The translations under genes and the position numbers were made by a program. Below, piece by piece: positions 1 to 8,061 of a stretch of 23,862 nucleotides of DNA. The stretch is from a virus. Each line of letters begins with the position of its first letter. Within the stretch, counting starts at the first letter, position 1. The stretch covers positions 79,160 through 103,021 of the IMG/VR virus record IMGVR_UViG_3300001472_004174. One strand, written 5' to 3'. The notes under the pieces were generated by a model. The model did not search any database. It was given only the letters and a program-made list of their open reading frames with translations, and had not been told where the DNA came from.

Positions 1-1
1 T

Positions 2-550
2 AACACTGACATAGAAAAGAACTTAGGACCCGTATATGGCGTCCAATGGCGCTCATACAACGGTGCTAGACGTAAAGTTGACCAGATAGCTGAACTAATA
101 AAAGGTATCAAAGAGAACCCACAATCTCGTAGACATATTCTTAATGCATGGAACCCAAGTGATATAGATATGATGGCGTTACCTCCGTGTCATACTATGT
201 CGCAATTTTATGTATCTAATGATAACAAATTACATTGTAATATGTATCAACGTAGTGCAGATTTATTTTTAGGAGTTCCTTTTAACATTGCATCATATTC
301 ATTATTAACTTATATGGTTGCACATGTTTGTAAGTTAGGTGTTGGTGAATTTAATCATATCTTTGGCGACTGTCATGTATATGAGAATCACTTTGATGCA
401 GTAAAAGAACAACTTAAAAGAAAAGCAGAACATTTTCCAAAACTAAGAATTAATAGAACTGTAGAGTCTATGAATGATTTTAAAATAGAAGATTTTGAAT
501 TGATTAATTATGACCCTCAGCCTTTTATTAAAGCATCGATGTCAGTTTAG
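2..550 (+). CDS. thyA: Thymidylate synthase ThyA, C-terminal part (5' end outside window)
   Basis: Folate-dependent thymidylate synthase, converting dUMP to dTMP in the phage nucleotide-supply pathway. The frame is open from base 2, so the gene begins upstream of the window; 182 codons are visible. The translation shows [10 protein letters not shown], the phosphate-binding [13 protein letters not shown] segment, the active-site loop MALPPCH with the nucleophilic Cys, [19 protein letters not shown] with the dUMP-recognising Asn, and GDCHVYENH. The Asn in PFNIAS argues for dUMP rather than dCMP as substrate. A dUMP hydroxymethylase, the relative used for thymine hypermodification, cannot be fully excluded because the N-terminal third is missing. 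The stop overlaps the convergent rpiB by 23 nt. It is the only left-side gene on the + strand. Confidence 0.95.
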   Translation, partial: NTDIEKNLGPVYGVQWRSYNGARRKVDQIAELIKGIKENPQSRRHILNAWNPSDIDMMALPPCHTMSQFYVSNDNKLHCNMYQRSADLFLGVPFNIASYSLLTYMVAHVCKLGVGEFNHIFGDCHVYENHFDAVKEQLKRKAEHFPKLRINRTVESMNDFKIEDFELINYDPQPFIKASMSV

Positions 551-986
551 CAATTCTATCTTTATGTCTACCGCCTTCGAATTCAGTAGTTAAGAACTTA
601 TCAACAATTTTTAATGCAACTCTTTTAGAAGTAAAGTCTGCACCTAAACATAATACGTTTGCATCATTATGAAGTCTTGCCATTTCTGCTTCTTTAGGAG
701 TGCGAACTGTTACTGCACGAATATGTGGGTATCTATTGGCCGCTATTGCTACACCAAAACCAGAACCACATACTAAAATGCCTCTAGTAAATACACCTTT
801 CATTTCAAGTGCTAGGCTTTTTACTACATCTGGATAATCTACTTTTGCGTTTGGATCATAACAACCACAATCTAAATATGTTGTTATATCTTTTTCTATA
901 TCTTTGTCAATAGGAACAAGATATTTCTCTATTGCACATTTTAATTCATACCCTCTATGGTCTGAACCTGTAATCAAATCAGTCAT
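528..986 (-). CDS. rpiB: Ribose-5-phosphate isomerase B (RpiB/LacAB family)
   Basis: Interconverts ribose 5-phosphate and ribulose 5-phosphate (pentose phosphate pathway), or acts on a related aldose phosphate. The 152-aa length matches full RpiB. Visible motifs are [10 protein letters not shown] at residues 7-16 (Asp9, His10), [15 protein letters not shown] at 71-85 with the catalytic-type Cys73, HIRAVTV at 88-94, [11 protein letters not shown] at 106-116, and FEGGRHKDR near the C-terminus. The start at 986 overlaps the upstream hydroxylase stop by 8 nt, so it is the last gene of the long - strand operon. In a phage it could feed ribose phosphate to nucleotide synthesis beside thyA, or supply an isomerised sugar phosphate to the biosynthetic cluster. 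The second role is inference. Confidence 0.93.
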   Translation of the reverse strand: MTDLITGSDHRGYELKCAIEKYLVPIDKDIEKDITTYLDCGCYDPNAKVDYPDVVKSLALEMKGVFTRGILVCGSGFGVAIAANRYPHIRAVTVRTPKEAEMARLHNDANVLCLGADFTSKRVALKIVDKFLTTEFEGGRHKDRIAKLTSML

Positions 987-1596
987 TTGTTTTTTCCCAT
1001 GGTAAAGGTTTTGATTTATCTATTTTTGGTTTAGGAAAACAAAATACTAAATGTGTTCTTAGTATCTTACTTGCATTTATGGCTGTGTGAGTTTTTGTTG
1101 TGTCAACTCTATATACTCCACCATATGGTATTCTGCATACTTTATCATCAATGACCATAAAACAATTATCATCAGTGACTATAGGAATATGTAATCTAGG
1201 TGTTTTGTCCTTATGATAAGTCAAGCATGATTTCATACCTAACATCATAAATCTACCTCTTAGGACTCCATATTCTTCATTTAAAGCGTTTACTATTTCC
1301 CCTATATATGTACCCTTCCATACATCACAAAGTAGATTAAACTCATCTTCTTGTAATATTACATCACGTATTTTAGGTCCAGAGTTTTCATAATCTTTCT
1401 CAGGAAAATAATCATCCCAATCATACATCAAACTACCACAACTGTCTAGTAGTTGTTTCTCTCCCTTAATACCTTCTCTACATTGAACTGCAATTTGTTT
1501 CTCATTATCAATAAGTTTCTGTTCAATGCCAAGTCCTTTGAACTCTCCTACAAGTCTCTTGTAATCGAATTCTATGTCTAATTTTTCTACACTCAT
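979..1596 (-). CDS. Aspartyl/asparaginyl beta-hydroxylase-like Fe(II)/2-oxoglutarate dioxygenase
   Basis: A 205-aa protein with a double-stranded beta-helix core in its C-terminal half. Fe(II)-binding HxD is His128-Lys-Asp130 (in TYHKDKTPRLHIPI), followed by Arg134/His136. A distal His170 lies in DTTKTHTAIN and a 2-oxoglutarate-binding type Arg180 in ILRTHLVF. This spacing is that of the Asp/Asn beta-hydroxylase family, which hydroxylates amino acid side chains or small molecules. The N-terminal ~100 residues are not recognised. It overlaps the PLP-enzyme gene upstream by 4 nt (ATGA) and rpiB downstream by 8 nt, so it is translationally coupled. The substrate is unknown; the context suggests a tailoring step in the radical SAM pathway. 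It is the first of three such enzymes in the window. Confidence 0.85.
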   Translation of the reverse strand: MSVEKLDIEFDYKRLVGEFKGLGIEQKLIDNEKQIAVQCREGIKGEKQLLDSCGSLMYDWDDYFPEKDYENSGPKIRDVILQEDEFNLLCDVWKGTYIGEIVNALNEEYGVLRGRFMMLGMKSCLTYHKDKTPRLHIPIVTDDNCFMVIDDKVCRIPYGGVYRVDTTKTHTAINASKILRTHLVFCFPKPKIDKSKPLPWEKTND

Positions 1597-2513
1597 TCAA
1601 AGTCCTCGTAATGTTTATCGTGTTCTTGCAAAGCATAAGACAAACATAATCTATTAATATATCCGTCTCTTTCAAAATGATTGTCTTTATCTTTTGTACT
1701 AATGCCAAAGATAACACTATCACTTGGTTCTATTTCTAGTTCTTTTGCTAACTCGATTTGTTTCTGTCTATATTTATTACACATATAATCAGGACTGAAC
1801 TCTTTCATTAATTCTGAATGTATTTTCATTCCCGCCATCTGTGTGTAAAAGTGTTCGTTTTGTAGTTGTAATGCAGTACGTTCAGTATTTCTTTTGTATA
1901 ACATACCGGTACGTAATCCTCCAGTAGCAAATGTCTTACTGAAACTAAATGCTACATGAGTTATACAATCATGATTTAGATTTAATCTGGGTACTTCTGC
2001 TACTCCAAACAAACAACAATCTATGAATACATCTACATTTCTTTTCTTACATGTAGCCATTATTCTATCCCAGTCAAAGTGTACGTTCCCAGTAGCACTA
2101 AAAGGATAACTTATAATCAAAGATCCACTGTTTGGTATATCTTCATACGTATCTAATACAGGGATCCCTAGGTCCCTATGATACGTGTACTCACCTCTGA
2201 GTACGTTTAAATCTATTGTAGTCTCATAGAAGTCTGTGAATGCATCAGTTATACCGTTAGTAACTAATCTATTCTTAAACTTATCAAGCCCTTCTATCTT
2301 AAACTTTTTACTAGAATGTATCCACTTATCATATTGTTCTATGAATGCAATTTGGTCATGTAATATTGAAAAGTCATAAGAGTCATTAAAGATATCAACT
2401 GAACTTCCTACTTCAATAACATCTTCGTCTACAATAGCTTTTGCTTTACGAATAGCCTGTTGTCTATTCTCACAATGTCTTGTAAATAAATCTATCTTAT
2501 CTAACTTTTTCAT
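1593..2513 (-). CDS. PLP-dependent aminotransferase-fold protein (fold type I, short)
   Basis: Resembles the large domain of class I/II aminotransferases. VFIDCCLFGV holds an Asp165 placed like the residue that pairs with the PLP pyridine nitrogen. FSFSKTFATGGLRTG holds the Schiff-base-type Lys193 and a phosphate-type Arg201. SYPFSATG at 135-142 corresponds to the NPxNPTG-type turn, and TNGITDAF at 85-92 to the N-terminal cofactor loop. At 306 aa it is clearly shorter than the usual ~380-400 aa, and the C-terminal small domain is reduced, so it may use a partner or be a specialised lyase or transaminase. The gene sits between a radical SAM gene (17-nt overlap) and a hydroxylase (4-nt overlap). 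A transamination step giving an amino sugar or amino acid precursor is plausible but not shown. Confidence 0.75.
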   Translation of the reverse strand: MKKLDKIDLFTRHCENRQQAIRKAKAIVDEDVIEVGSSVDIFNDSYDFSILHDQIAFIEQYDKWIHSSKKFKIEGLDKFKNRLVTNGITDAFTDFYETTIDLNVLRGEYTYHRDLGIPVLDTYEDIPNSGSLIISYPFSATGNVHFDWDRIMATCKKRNVDVFIDCCLFGVAEVPRLNLNHDCITHVAFSFSKTFATGGLRTGMLYKRNTERTALQLQNEHFYTQMAGMKIHSELMKEFSPDYMCNKYRQKQIELAKELEIEPSDSVIFGISTKDKDNHFERDGYINRLCLSYALQEHDKHYEDFE

Positions 2514-3660
2514 TTGGATATATTCTTACTAGGGTTCCTGGTGCTCTTTTTGGTATCTTACTATCTGCACTTGAAACACAACTTTCACTAATACATGGCT
2601 TAGGACTATCAAATAGTTTAAACCCACTTTCGATATATCCTAGTGGTTCATCTGCACAACTGTAAGAACGTTTAATACTTCCGTCTGGTTCTCTTATGAT
2701 AACACCTTTGAAGCCACTAGTACAATCCCAACCTTTGAACTTATTAAAGTTGAAAGCATTAAATCTTTCTGCTTGGTCTATGTACCACTTCTTGCCTTTG
2801 CTATCTTCAAACTCTACTTGCATGATTGGTGGGACACCTTTATCATCACCATTCATTACATCTTGATTCCACATAGTCTTTGCTGGCTTAGGTCTTATAA
2901 TCTTTTTACCTGTTGTCTTTTGTAAATCATCTGTGTATGCACGTTGTGGCATACCATTCTGCATAATCTCTAATTGCTTATCTGTATAACCTTTAACAAC
3001 AAAAGAAGCAGTAGGATCAGATTGAGGCTTTAACGTAACATTAATACCTCTGTTATGAAAGTATAATGCATTATCCCAATCAACATCAAATCTTTCAGGA
3101 ACAAGAACCATATTAATAGTTACTTGTATATCATATTCCATACATAATAAAAGTTTGTCTGCAAATTCTTCTGGCTTTGCAAACTCTCTATGATAACTGG
3201 CTGTAATACTTGCTCTATGCATTTTACCTACTATCTCAGCATACTTTATAAACCAATCTTTTTTACGAGAAATATTACTAGTCATATGAACGCTAGTGTA
3301 ATTACAATTATCGACATCATCAGCCAAATGTTGTAAGATGTCCAAGTATCCTGGATGGAATGTAGGCTCACCACCAGATAAACTAAAATGAAAACTATTA
3401 AACCCATTATCACGTGCTTGCCTCTTTATCTCATCAATAGTTGCTAAACACAATTCTGTAGGTCTATGGTCTTTTCTATCTGACCTAGCATAAGGCCAAC
3501 AGTAACTACATTTGTAATTACAGAAACGACCTAACAACCAAGATACTGAGAACAAATCTCTATACAATAGAGTACGCTGTCCTACTTTGACAATATCATC
3601 AAAGGGTATCTTCGTAAAGTCATACTGTGACCATTTAAGTGATTGTTTATCTATTTCCAT
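2497..3660 (-). CDS. Radical SAM protein with C-terminal auxiliary Cys cluster (class A, copy 1)
   Basis: A 387-aa radical SAM enzyme. The [4Fe-4S]/SAM motif CxxxCxxC is Cys47, Cys51 and Cys54 (in RFCNYKCSYCWPY), and GGEP at 96-99 is the SAM amino-group motif. A C-terminal set (GWDC at ~313, then Cys335, 356 and 361) is arranged like a SPASM/twitch auxiliary cluster. AAGG lies about 8 nt before the ATG. It begins 1 nt after the stop of the upstream twitch radical SAM gene and overlaps the PLP gene downstream. It shares architecture with the 356-aa protein at 10417-11487: CNYxCxYC, GGEPT, GWxC and a late Cys-rich tail. The two appear to be paralogs. The reaction is unknown; radical chemistry on a peptide or sugar substrate is the family expectation. 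Confidence 0.88.
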   Translation of the reverse strand: MEIDKQSLKWSQYDFTKIPFDDIVKVGQRTLLYRDLFSVSWLLGRFCNYKCSYCWPYARSDRKDHRPTELCLATIDEIKRQARDNGFNSFHFSLSGGEPTFHPGYLDILQHLADDVDNCNYTSVHMTSNISRKKDWFIKYAEIVGKMHRASITASYHREFAKPEEFADKLLLCMEYDIQVTINMVLVPERFDVDWDNALYFHNRGINVTLKPQSDPTASFVVKGYTDKQLEIMQNGMPQRAYTDDLQKTTGKKIIRPKPAKTMWNQDVMNGDDKGVPPIMQVEFEDSKGKKWYIDQAERFNAFNFNKFKGWDCTSGFKGVIIREPDGSIKRSYSCADEPLGYIESGFKLFDSPKPCISESCVSSADSKIPKRAPGTLVRIYPNEKVR

Positions 3661-3661
3661 A

Positions 3662-5083
3662 TTAAACCTTATACTTTTTCATTGCGTTATACAACTCTGG
3701 TAATTGTTTTTCCATATTTTCGTTTCTGATCCCATCAAGTTTCTCATTGTATTGCCAGAACTTTCTATTGTTTTCTTCTGTAAACCAATCTTCATCATAC
3801 ATAAACTTAATATTGTTGTCAAGTAATTGGTCCATTTTCATTATAGCCCACTCTTTATTTGCAGGCTTAATCATTCCCATTGCCATAGGATTTTTCTTGG
3901 CGAGTGAATGAAAGTCAATGTTATTAACTAAATCTGTTTTAAACTCTGTTCTAAAGCCTTCCCATTTATCACGTACTTGGTCTTTCACTTCTAATGGTAA
4001 GAACCTTGTCGCTAATTCATGTGGTCTATGTATTGGGTGTGCATTAACATATGGCTTAGGGTTATTCTTCAACATAGGAGATATAACTGCAAAGTCTTGT
4101 TCTAGTTTCCACTTTAAGAAATCACTAAAATGAAATGCATTTAAGGCACCAATAGTAAACGCTATCCAGGCTCTGAAATTCATCTTCTCTAAGCCAACTT
4201 CATCTAGCTTTAATAAATTCTTTTCCATTAGTTTAGACTTAAGTGGGTTACGTACATATTCTAATGTCTCACCTATTCCGTCCATTGATATACCGAACTG
4301 AACTTGTTTGAACTGTTTCCATAATTCTAATGCTCTTGGTTGAATATTAGTTAGGTTTGTGTTGTACTCAAGTGTTATTTCTTTTGCTTTATCTACTTCT
4401 ACACAATACTTTAAGAAATCATAATGTTCTTCAATAATAAGAGGCTCACCTCCCACTAGATATACATGTTGCATACCTGCTACATTTTCTTTTAGGTTCT
4501 CCCAGAAGTGATCCTTCTTAACCCAATCGTAATCGTTTGATACAAATCTACCTTTGTTATTCTTATACATTTCTACGATACCATGTGTATCTTTAAACTT
4601 ATTTGTGCCCCACATCTTAACATAATCATCGTACCAAGAACTACTATCCATCGGAGAACACATACGACATTTTAAGTTACAGAAATTACCTAAACGAATA
4701 TCATAGTAAGTTTGTTTTATATGATTTAAATCTATCGTACCATCTTCCGCGGTATGTTTCTGTGCTTGTTCTAATGTTATATGTTCAGCAAATCTTTCAC
4801 CATCATTAATACGTCTGGACTTCATGCCTGCTTTTTCTTCACGTAAACATCTAATACATTCAGCATGCCATTTATCATCTAAGATTGTCTTACGTATATC
4901 TTTAGCAAGAGGAGAGTTAATTGCATCAGTAATCTTATCTTGTTTAAGATTATAATTTGTTCCATCTTCTTTCTTATAGATACCTCTAGTAGGTCCTTGA
5001 TTGGCATGACAACAAACACGTAAATCACCATTAGCACGTGTAGATATGTTTATCCAAGGTAGAATGCAAAATGTACTAGACAT
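3662..5083 (-). CDS. N-terminal-twitch radical SAM protein (class T, copy 1)
   Basis: A 473-aa protein. The ATG at 5083 is chosen over the upstream in-frame ATG at 5110 because AAGGAG lies 6-7 nt before it, and translation then starts directly at the conserved FCILPW strand. An N-terminal Cys-rich twitch segment comes first: Cys6, GDLRVCC at 20-25, and CIRC at 76-79. The radical SAM motif NFCNLKCRMCSP follows (Cys135, 139, 142), then GGEP at 211-214. This order, auxiliary cluster before the radical SAM core, is typical of 'twitch domain-containing radical SAM' proteins, which are found among other places in marine phages. It overlaps the upstream radical SAM gene by 8 nt. It is a paralog of the genes at 8850-10409 and 12559-13830. 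The substrate is unknown. Confidence 0.88.
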   Translation of the reverse strand: MSSTFCILPWINISTRANGDLRVCCHANQGPTRGIYKKEDGTNYNLKQDKITDAINSPLAKDIRKTILDDKWHAECIRCLREEKAGMKSRRINDGERFAEHITLEQAQKHTAEDGTIDLNHIKQTYYDIRLGNFCNLKCRMCSPMDSSSWYDDYVKMWGTNKFKDTHGIVEMYKNNKGRFVSNDYDWVKKDHFWENLKENVAGMQHVYLVGGEPLIIEEHYDFLKYCVEVDKAKEITLEYNTNLTNIQPRALELWKQFKQVQFGISMDGIGETLEYVRNPLKSKLMEKNLLKLDEVGLEKMNFRAWIAFTIGALNAFHFSDFLKWKLEQDFAVISPMLKNNPKPYVNAHPIHRPHELATRFLPLEVKDQVRDKWEGFRTEFKTDLVNNIDFHSLAKKNPMAMGMIKPANKEWAIMKMDQLLDNNIKFMYDEDWFTEENNRKFWQYNEKLDGIRNENMEKQLPELYNAMKKYKV

Positions 5084-6311
5084 GCTGTCTCCTTGCTTGT
5101 TCATGTTCATTCTCTGTCATTTCTGTATCTTCATAGTTCTTTTTACTGTTGCCTCTAAAGTCTAAATCTTTTCCACATGTTTTACCACATATAAAAAGAC
5201 GTTTGCTTTCATTACTCCAGCTTTCAACTAGGTCATTTGAATAGTATGCTGTATTCAGTATATCAAAAATTGAATGCTTTGACAAGTCATTAAAGTCTTT
5301 TCCGTACTTATTTTCTAATTCAACTCTATCATCTATTCTTTTCTGTGTACCTTTGTCTTCTCCTACTGTACTGTAGTAATGCCCTTGCCAACAACAAGGC
5401 CAAACTTTACCTTTGTAATCTATAAAAATACTTTTATCTCTTGACGTTTGACAATCAATCTGTGTTGTCTTAACATAATTATCAAAGGTCTTATGTTGTT
5501 TTAATATCGTTTCAAAATTCTTTGTAGTGTTAGATGCATCTGTTTTCTTTGGTGCTTCTAATACTGTTTCTTTTTGCATAGGGTTTTTCTTTTGATGCTG
5601 TCTGGATACAAACTTAATAGTTGTTTTCTTTTCAATAGATTCATCTTCTCTGGTAGTATCTGGATCTGCACTATAATCTTTAGGTATAACATATCTATTT
5701 GACTTCTTATATCTAAACTTTATAAAACCCATATCATTTGCTAGTTTTCTAGCTTCTTCAATCTGGTGTTCATTATGTGCAAATGCAATATAGTCCCATC
5801 TAGCAAAACCTCCTGCTCCTATGAATGCTTTTGCATTACGCATTATTACATCCCACTTAGTATTTACTCTATACAAATGATTTGTGTCTTCTAATCCATC
5901 AATAGCAAATATAACTTTATCTTGCTTACGCATCATCTTAGCTAAATTAATCCACCAGTCTGCTTTATGCACTCCGCCATTTGTACTAAGCGTTACTTGT
6001 GGAACGCCAGCGTCAATATACATTTGCATCACTTCTTGTAAATGCGGATACATTATTGGATCCCCAAAGTTACCATTAATAAAAACATGATTAGGCAAGA
6101 AAGGTTTCATTTCTTCTAACATATTATAAAGTAACTGTGGATCTGTATCAACTAATTGCAAGTCATCACGTTTCTTTAGTATTACTCCATCATGGTCTAG
6201 TCCTGTGGTTCTGGCACACATAGGACAAAGGGCATTACATCTTGAGGTTAACTCTAAGTGTAACACACCAACATCAAACTTAATATATTTTAGTTCTTTT
6301 TGCTTCGCCAT
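5076..6311 (-). CDS. Radical SAM/SPASM protein (class S, copy 1)
   Basis: A 411-aa protein starting with a short lead-in to the CxxxCxxC motif SRCNALCPMC (Cys25, 29, 32). GNFGDP at 80-85 replaces the usual GGEP, a variant shared with its paralog at 11487-12575. Other shared stretches are LSTNGG, the DGLEDTNHLYR helix start, and AHNEHQIEEARKLA. A SPASM-type C-terminus carries Cys287, the pair WPCCW (306-307), and CGKTCG (375, 379). The charged linker at ~210-265 looks disordered. SPASM proteins bind extra Fe-S clusters and often act on peptides or proteins. The gene overlaps its upstream neighbour by 22 nt and the downstream twitch radical SAM gene by 8 nt. No strong Shine-Dalgarno precedes it, consistent with coupled translation. 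Confidence 0.86.
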   Translation of the reverse strand: MAKQKELKYIKFDVGVLHLELTSRCNALCPMCARTTGLDHDGVILKKRDDLQLVDTDPQLLYNMLEEMKPFLPNHVFINGNFGDPIMYPHLQEVMQMYIDAGVPQVTLSTNGGVHKADWWINLAKMMRKQDKVIFAIDGLEDTNHLYRVNTKWDVIMRNAKAFIGAGGFARWDYIAFAHNEHQIEEARKLANDMGFIKFRYKKSNRYVIPKDYSADPDTTREDESIEKKTTIKFVSRQHQKKNPMQKETVLEAPKKTDASNTTKNFETILKQHKTFDNYVKTTQIDCQTSRDKSIFIDYKGKVWPCCWQGHYYSTVGEDKGTQKRIDDRVELENKYGKDFNDLSKHSIFDILNTAYYSNDLVESWSNESKRLFICGKTCGKDLDFRGNSKKNYEDTEMTENEHEQARRQHV

Positions 6312-7891
6312 TTTAAAAATAATTCTTCCGGATAGCCATATGCGTGATTGATTTCTTCTATTTTCATTCCTCTAGTAGGAGAACCATCCCAATCTGCACT
6401 ATGCAATCTAATATGTTTGTTTTTCTCACACATTTTACTGACTACATCTTTATAGCCTGCTCTGCGTTCTTCATACGATAGCAACCATGTTGTATACCTT
6501 GTAGTAATATAATTACTACTCCACACTACACTATCATATCCTTCTTCATGTGGTTGAATTCTATCTATAAGAGGCTGTGCATTTCTACATAAATCAGCAA
6601 CACCATATGTGATGTTAGGATTATGTTTTACTTTTTCATGCATTGAATAGAAGTCTTCCATCGTATCAAATATTCTTAGAATACTTTTCTGATATGCCTC
6701 TTTTGCTTTCTCTCTTTCACTTTCCCAATTAGGTGACATGAAATCAAAGTCTTCATAAATTGATATCAGGGCTTTATCAGTCTTATACCATTCATCGTGT
6801 AAATAATCTAAGTATTGATTGAAGTCTTGAGGATCCCATTCATTGTGCATCCACTTTCTTGCTTCTAAACTATTTGCTGATATATCAAAGTAATTTATTC
6901 CTACGTTCTCTACATCAGTATTAGGGTTCCAACCATTTAAGAATGCAAATGTTTTAAATCCTGCGGCTACACTATAGATATTCTTTAATGGAAACTTTCT
7001 AGGAACAAAGTATACATCATTAACTGATTCTGTATTCATGACCCATATAGCATCTGGTGAACGTTGAACTGTATAACTTTGATATTGTAAGAATTCTTTT
7101 TTAGTTTGACCTAAGTTACTTTCTTCTGGTTTGAACTTAGCACAGTCTTCTCTAAAGAACTTTTTGAATTCTTCTTGTTCTTCTTTAATCTCTGGATACA
7201 AATATGTTTTAGTCTTACGTGCTTGTTCATCAAAGTTTCTTACTGGTAAACCTGCCTGTAAACTCTTTGCTATTAAGTTCCAACCAAAGCCTGTTTTATT
7301 AATTGTCTCTTGTGCTGGACCAGGAGCCAAATACTTAGGTGTATGTCCGTCATGGAAGTTTTCCATGCTACGAATGGCTTGTCTAACTTCTTGTTGTTTA
7401 ACTCCAAAGTCTCCAAACGCTGGTCTTCCCATTTCTTTCCACATAGGATAGTTGATAACAAAACATTGTTCATGTAATCTAAACCATCGGTCTTTGTGCT
7501 GTTCGTCAAGAATATGTCCCATCAATAGGAATTTATTTGCCTTTGCATCTTCTAACCAATCATAATTACAATACTCTCTGAATAAACTATACCCATGCTC
7601 TAATGGTTGCCATGTGTCATATAATATATTACCATATGCTTGAACTACTAAAAGAACAATATCACTTTCTTCTGGATCATTGGCCAAGTCTGCTAATATC
7701 TTATCAACTGAATCTTCTTCATAAATCTTATGTCTATAATGGCTGTAATTATTTCTAAGAAAGTTATAAGTTATCTGTTTAGTATATTCGGATACATCGT
7801 CATCACCAATGGTTTTAGAGGTATCTAACACTGCACATCTAATTGCTTTAATAAAGTTAGTTGAGCGTTGATGGTCTGTGTGTTTATTCAT
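6290..7891 (-). CDS. Large unknown protein with GT-like N-terminus and SAM-methyltransferase-like Rossmann segment
   Basis: A 533-aa protein of unknown function. Residues ~75-160 (IVLLVVQAYG, FLLMGHILDE, RLHEQCFVINY, MGRPAFG) resemble the phage glycosyltransferase-like proteins in which a conserved FLxGHI/LHEQC core follows a Rossmann strand. Residues ~275-350 start with SPDAIWVMNTES and continue with IYSVAAGFKTF (glycine motif I position) and NYFDISANSLEARKW (acidic motif II). This is the same arrangement seen in the two methyltransferase-like proteins at 13830-16189. A later VVWSSNYITTRYT (~455-467) could be the motif IV strand. No signal peptide or membrane segment is seen. The start overlaps the small membrane peptide gene by 4 nt (ATGA) and the end overlaps the radical SAM gene by 22 nt. 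The domain assignment is by pattern only; catalytic competence is unproven. Confidence 0.7.
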   Translation of the reverse strand: MNKHTDHQRSTNFIKAIRCAVLDTSKTIGDDDVSEYTKQITYNFLRNNYSHYRHKIYEEDSVDKILADLANDPEESDIVLLVVQAYGNILYDTWQPLEHGYSLFREYCNYDWLEDAKANKFLLMGHILDEQHKDRWFRLHEQCFVINYPMWKEMGRPAFGDFGVKQQEVRQAIRSMENFHDGHTPKYLAPGPAQETINKTGFGWNLIAKSLQAGLPVRNFDEQARKTKTYLYPEIKEEQEEFKKFFREDCAKFKPEESNLGQTKKEFLQYQSYTVQRSPDAIWVMNTESVNDVYFVPRKFPLKNIYSVAAGFKTFAFLNGWNPNTDVENVGINYFDISANSLEARKWMHNEWDPQDFNQYLDYLHDEWYKTDKALISIYEDFDFMSPNWESEREKAKEAYQKSILRIFDTMEDFYSMHEKVKHNPNITYGVADLCRNAQPLIDRIQPHEEGYDSVVWSSNYITTRYTTWLLSYEERRAGYKDVVSKMCEKNKHIRLHSADWDGSPTRGMKIEEINHAYGYPEELFLKWRSKKN

Positions 7892-8061
7892 TTAAATTTC
7901 CTGTCGATCCATTTCTTTCCAATATACATTAGACTTACTACAATAAGTAGTCCTATTAGTATGCCTGTTTCTACATGTAGGTTACCAGTATCTTCAACCT
8001 CAATGCCTTTGGTTGTTATTGCAATTCTACAGTCTTCACATTGTTGTGTTTCATTATCCAT
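7888..8061 (-). CDS. 57-aa single-pass membrane peptide with CxxC
   Basis: A small gene in what would otherwise be a ~160-nt gap between coupled genes. ATG at 8061-8059 and TGA at 7890-7888 give 57 aa. The start overlaps the hydroxylase stop by 8 nt and the stop overlaps the next ATG in an ATGA arrangement, which is strong evidence that it is translated. The N-terminal ~30 residues are polar and acidic with Cys8-x-x-Cys11. A hydrophobic stretch at ~33-48 (ETGILIGLLIVVSLMYIG) is a credible transmembrane helix, followed by a basic tail (KKWIDRKFK). By the positive-inside rule the N-terminus would face the periplasm. The function is unknown. It could anchor the enzymes to the membrane, pair with host electron transfer, or be a modified peptide; none of these is shown. 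Confidence 0.75.
   Translation of the reverse strand: MDNETQQCEDCRIAITTKGIEVEDTGNLHVETGILIGLLIVVSLMYIGKKWIDRKFK

Noticed and set aside
2-550. ThyA homolog as a dUMP hydroxymethylase for DNA hypermodification
   Set aside because: The visible part has standard thymidylate synthase motifs, and no thymine-modification kinase or transferase is in the window. The missing N-terminus leaves it open but unsupported.
1523-1723. A 66-aa - strand frame spanning the hydroxylase/PLP gene junction
   Set aside because: It lies in another frame over two well-supported genes with a 4-nt overlap, and its composition is not protein-like.
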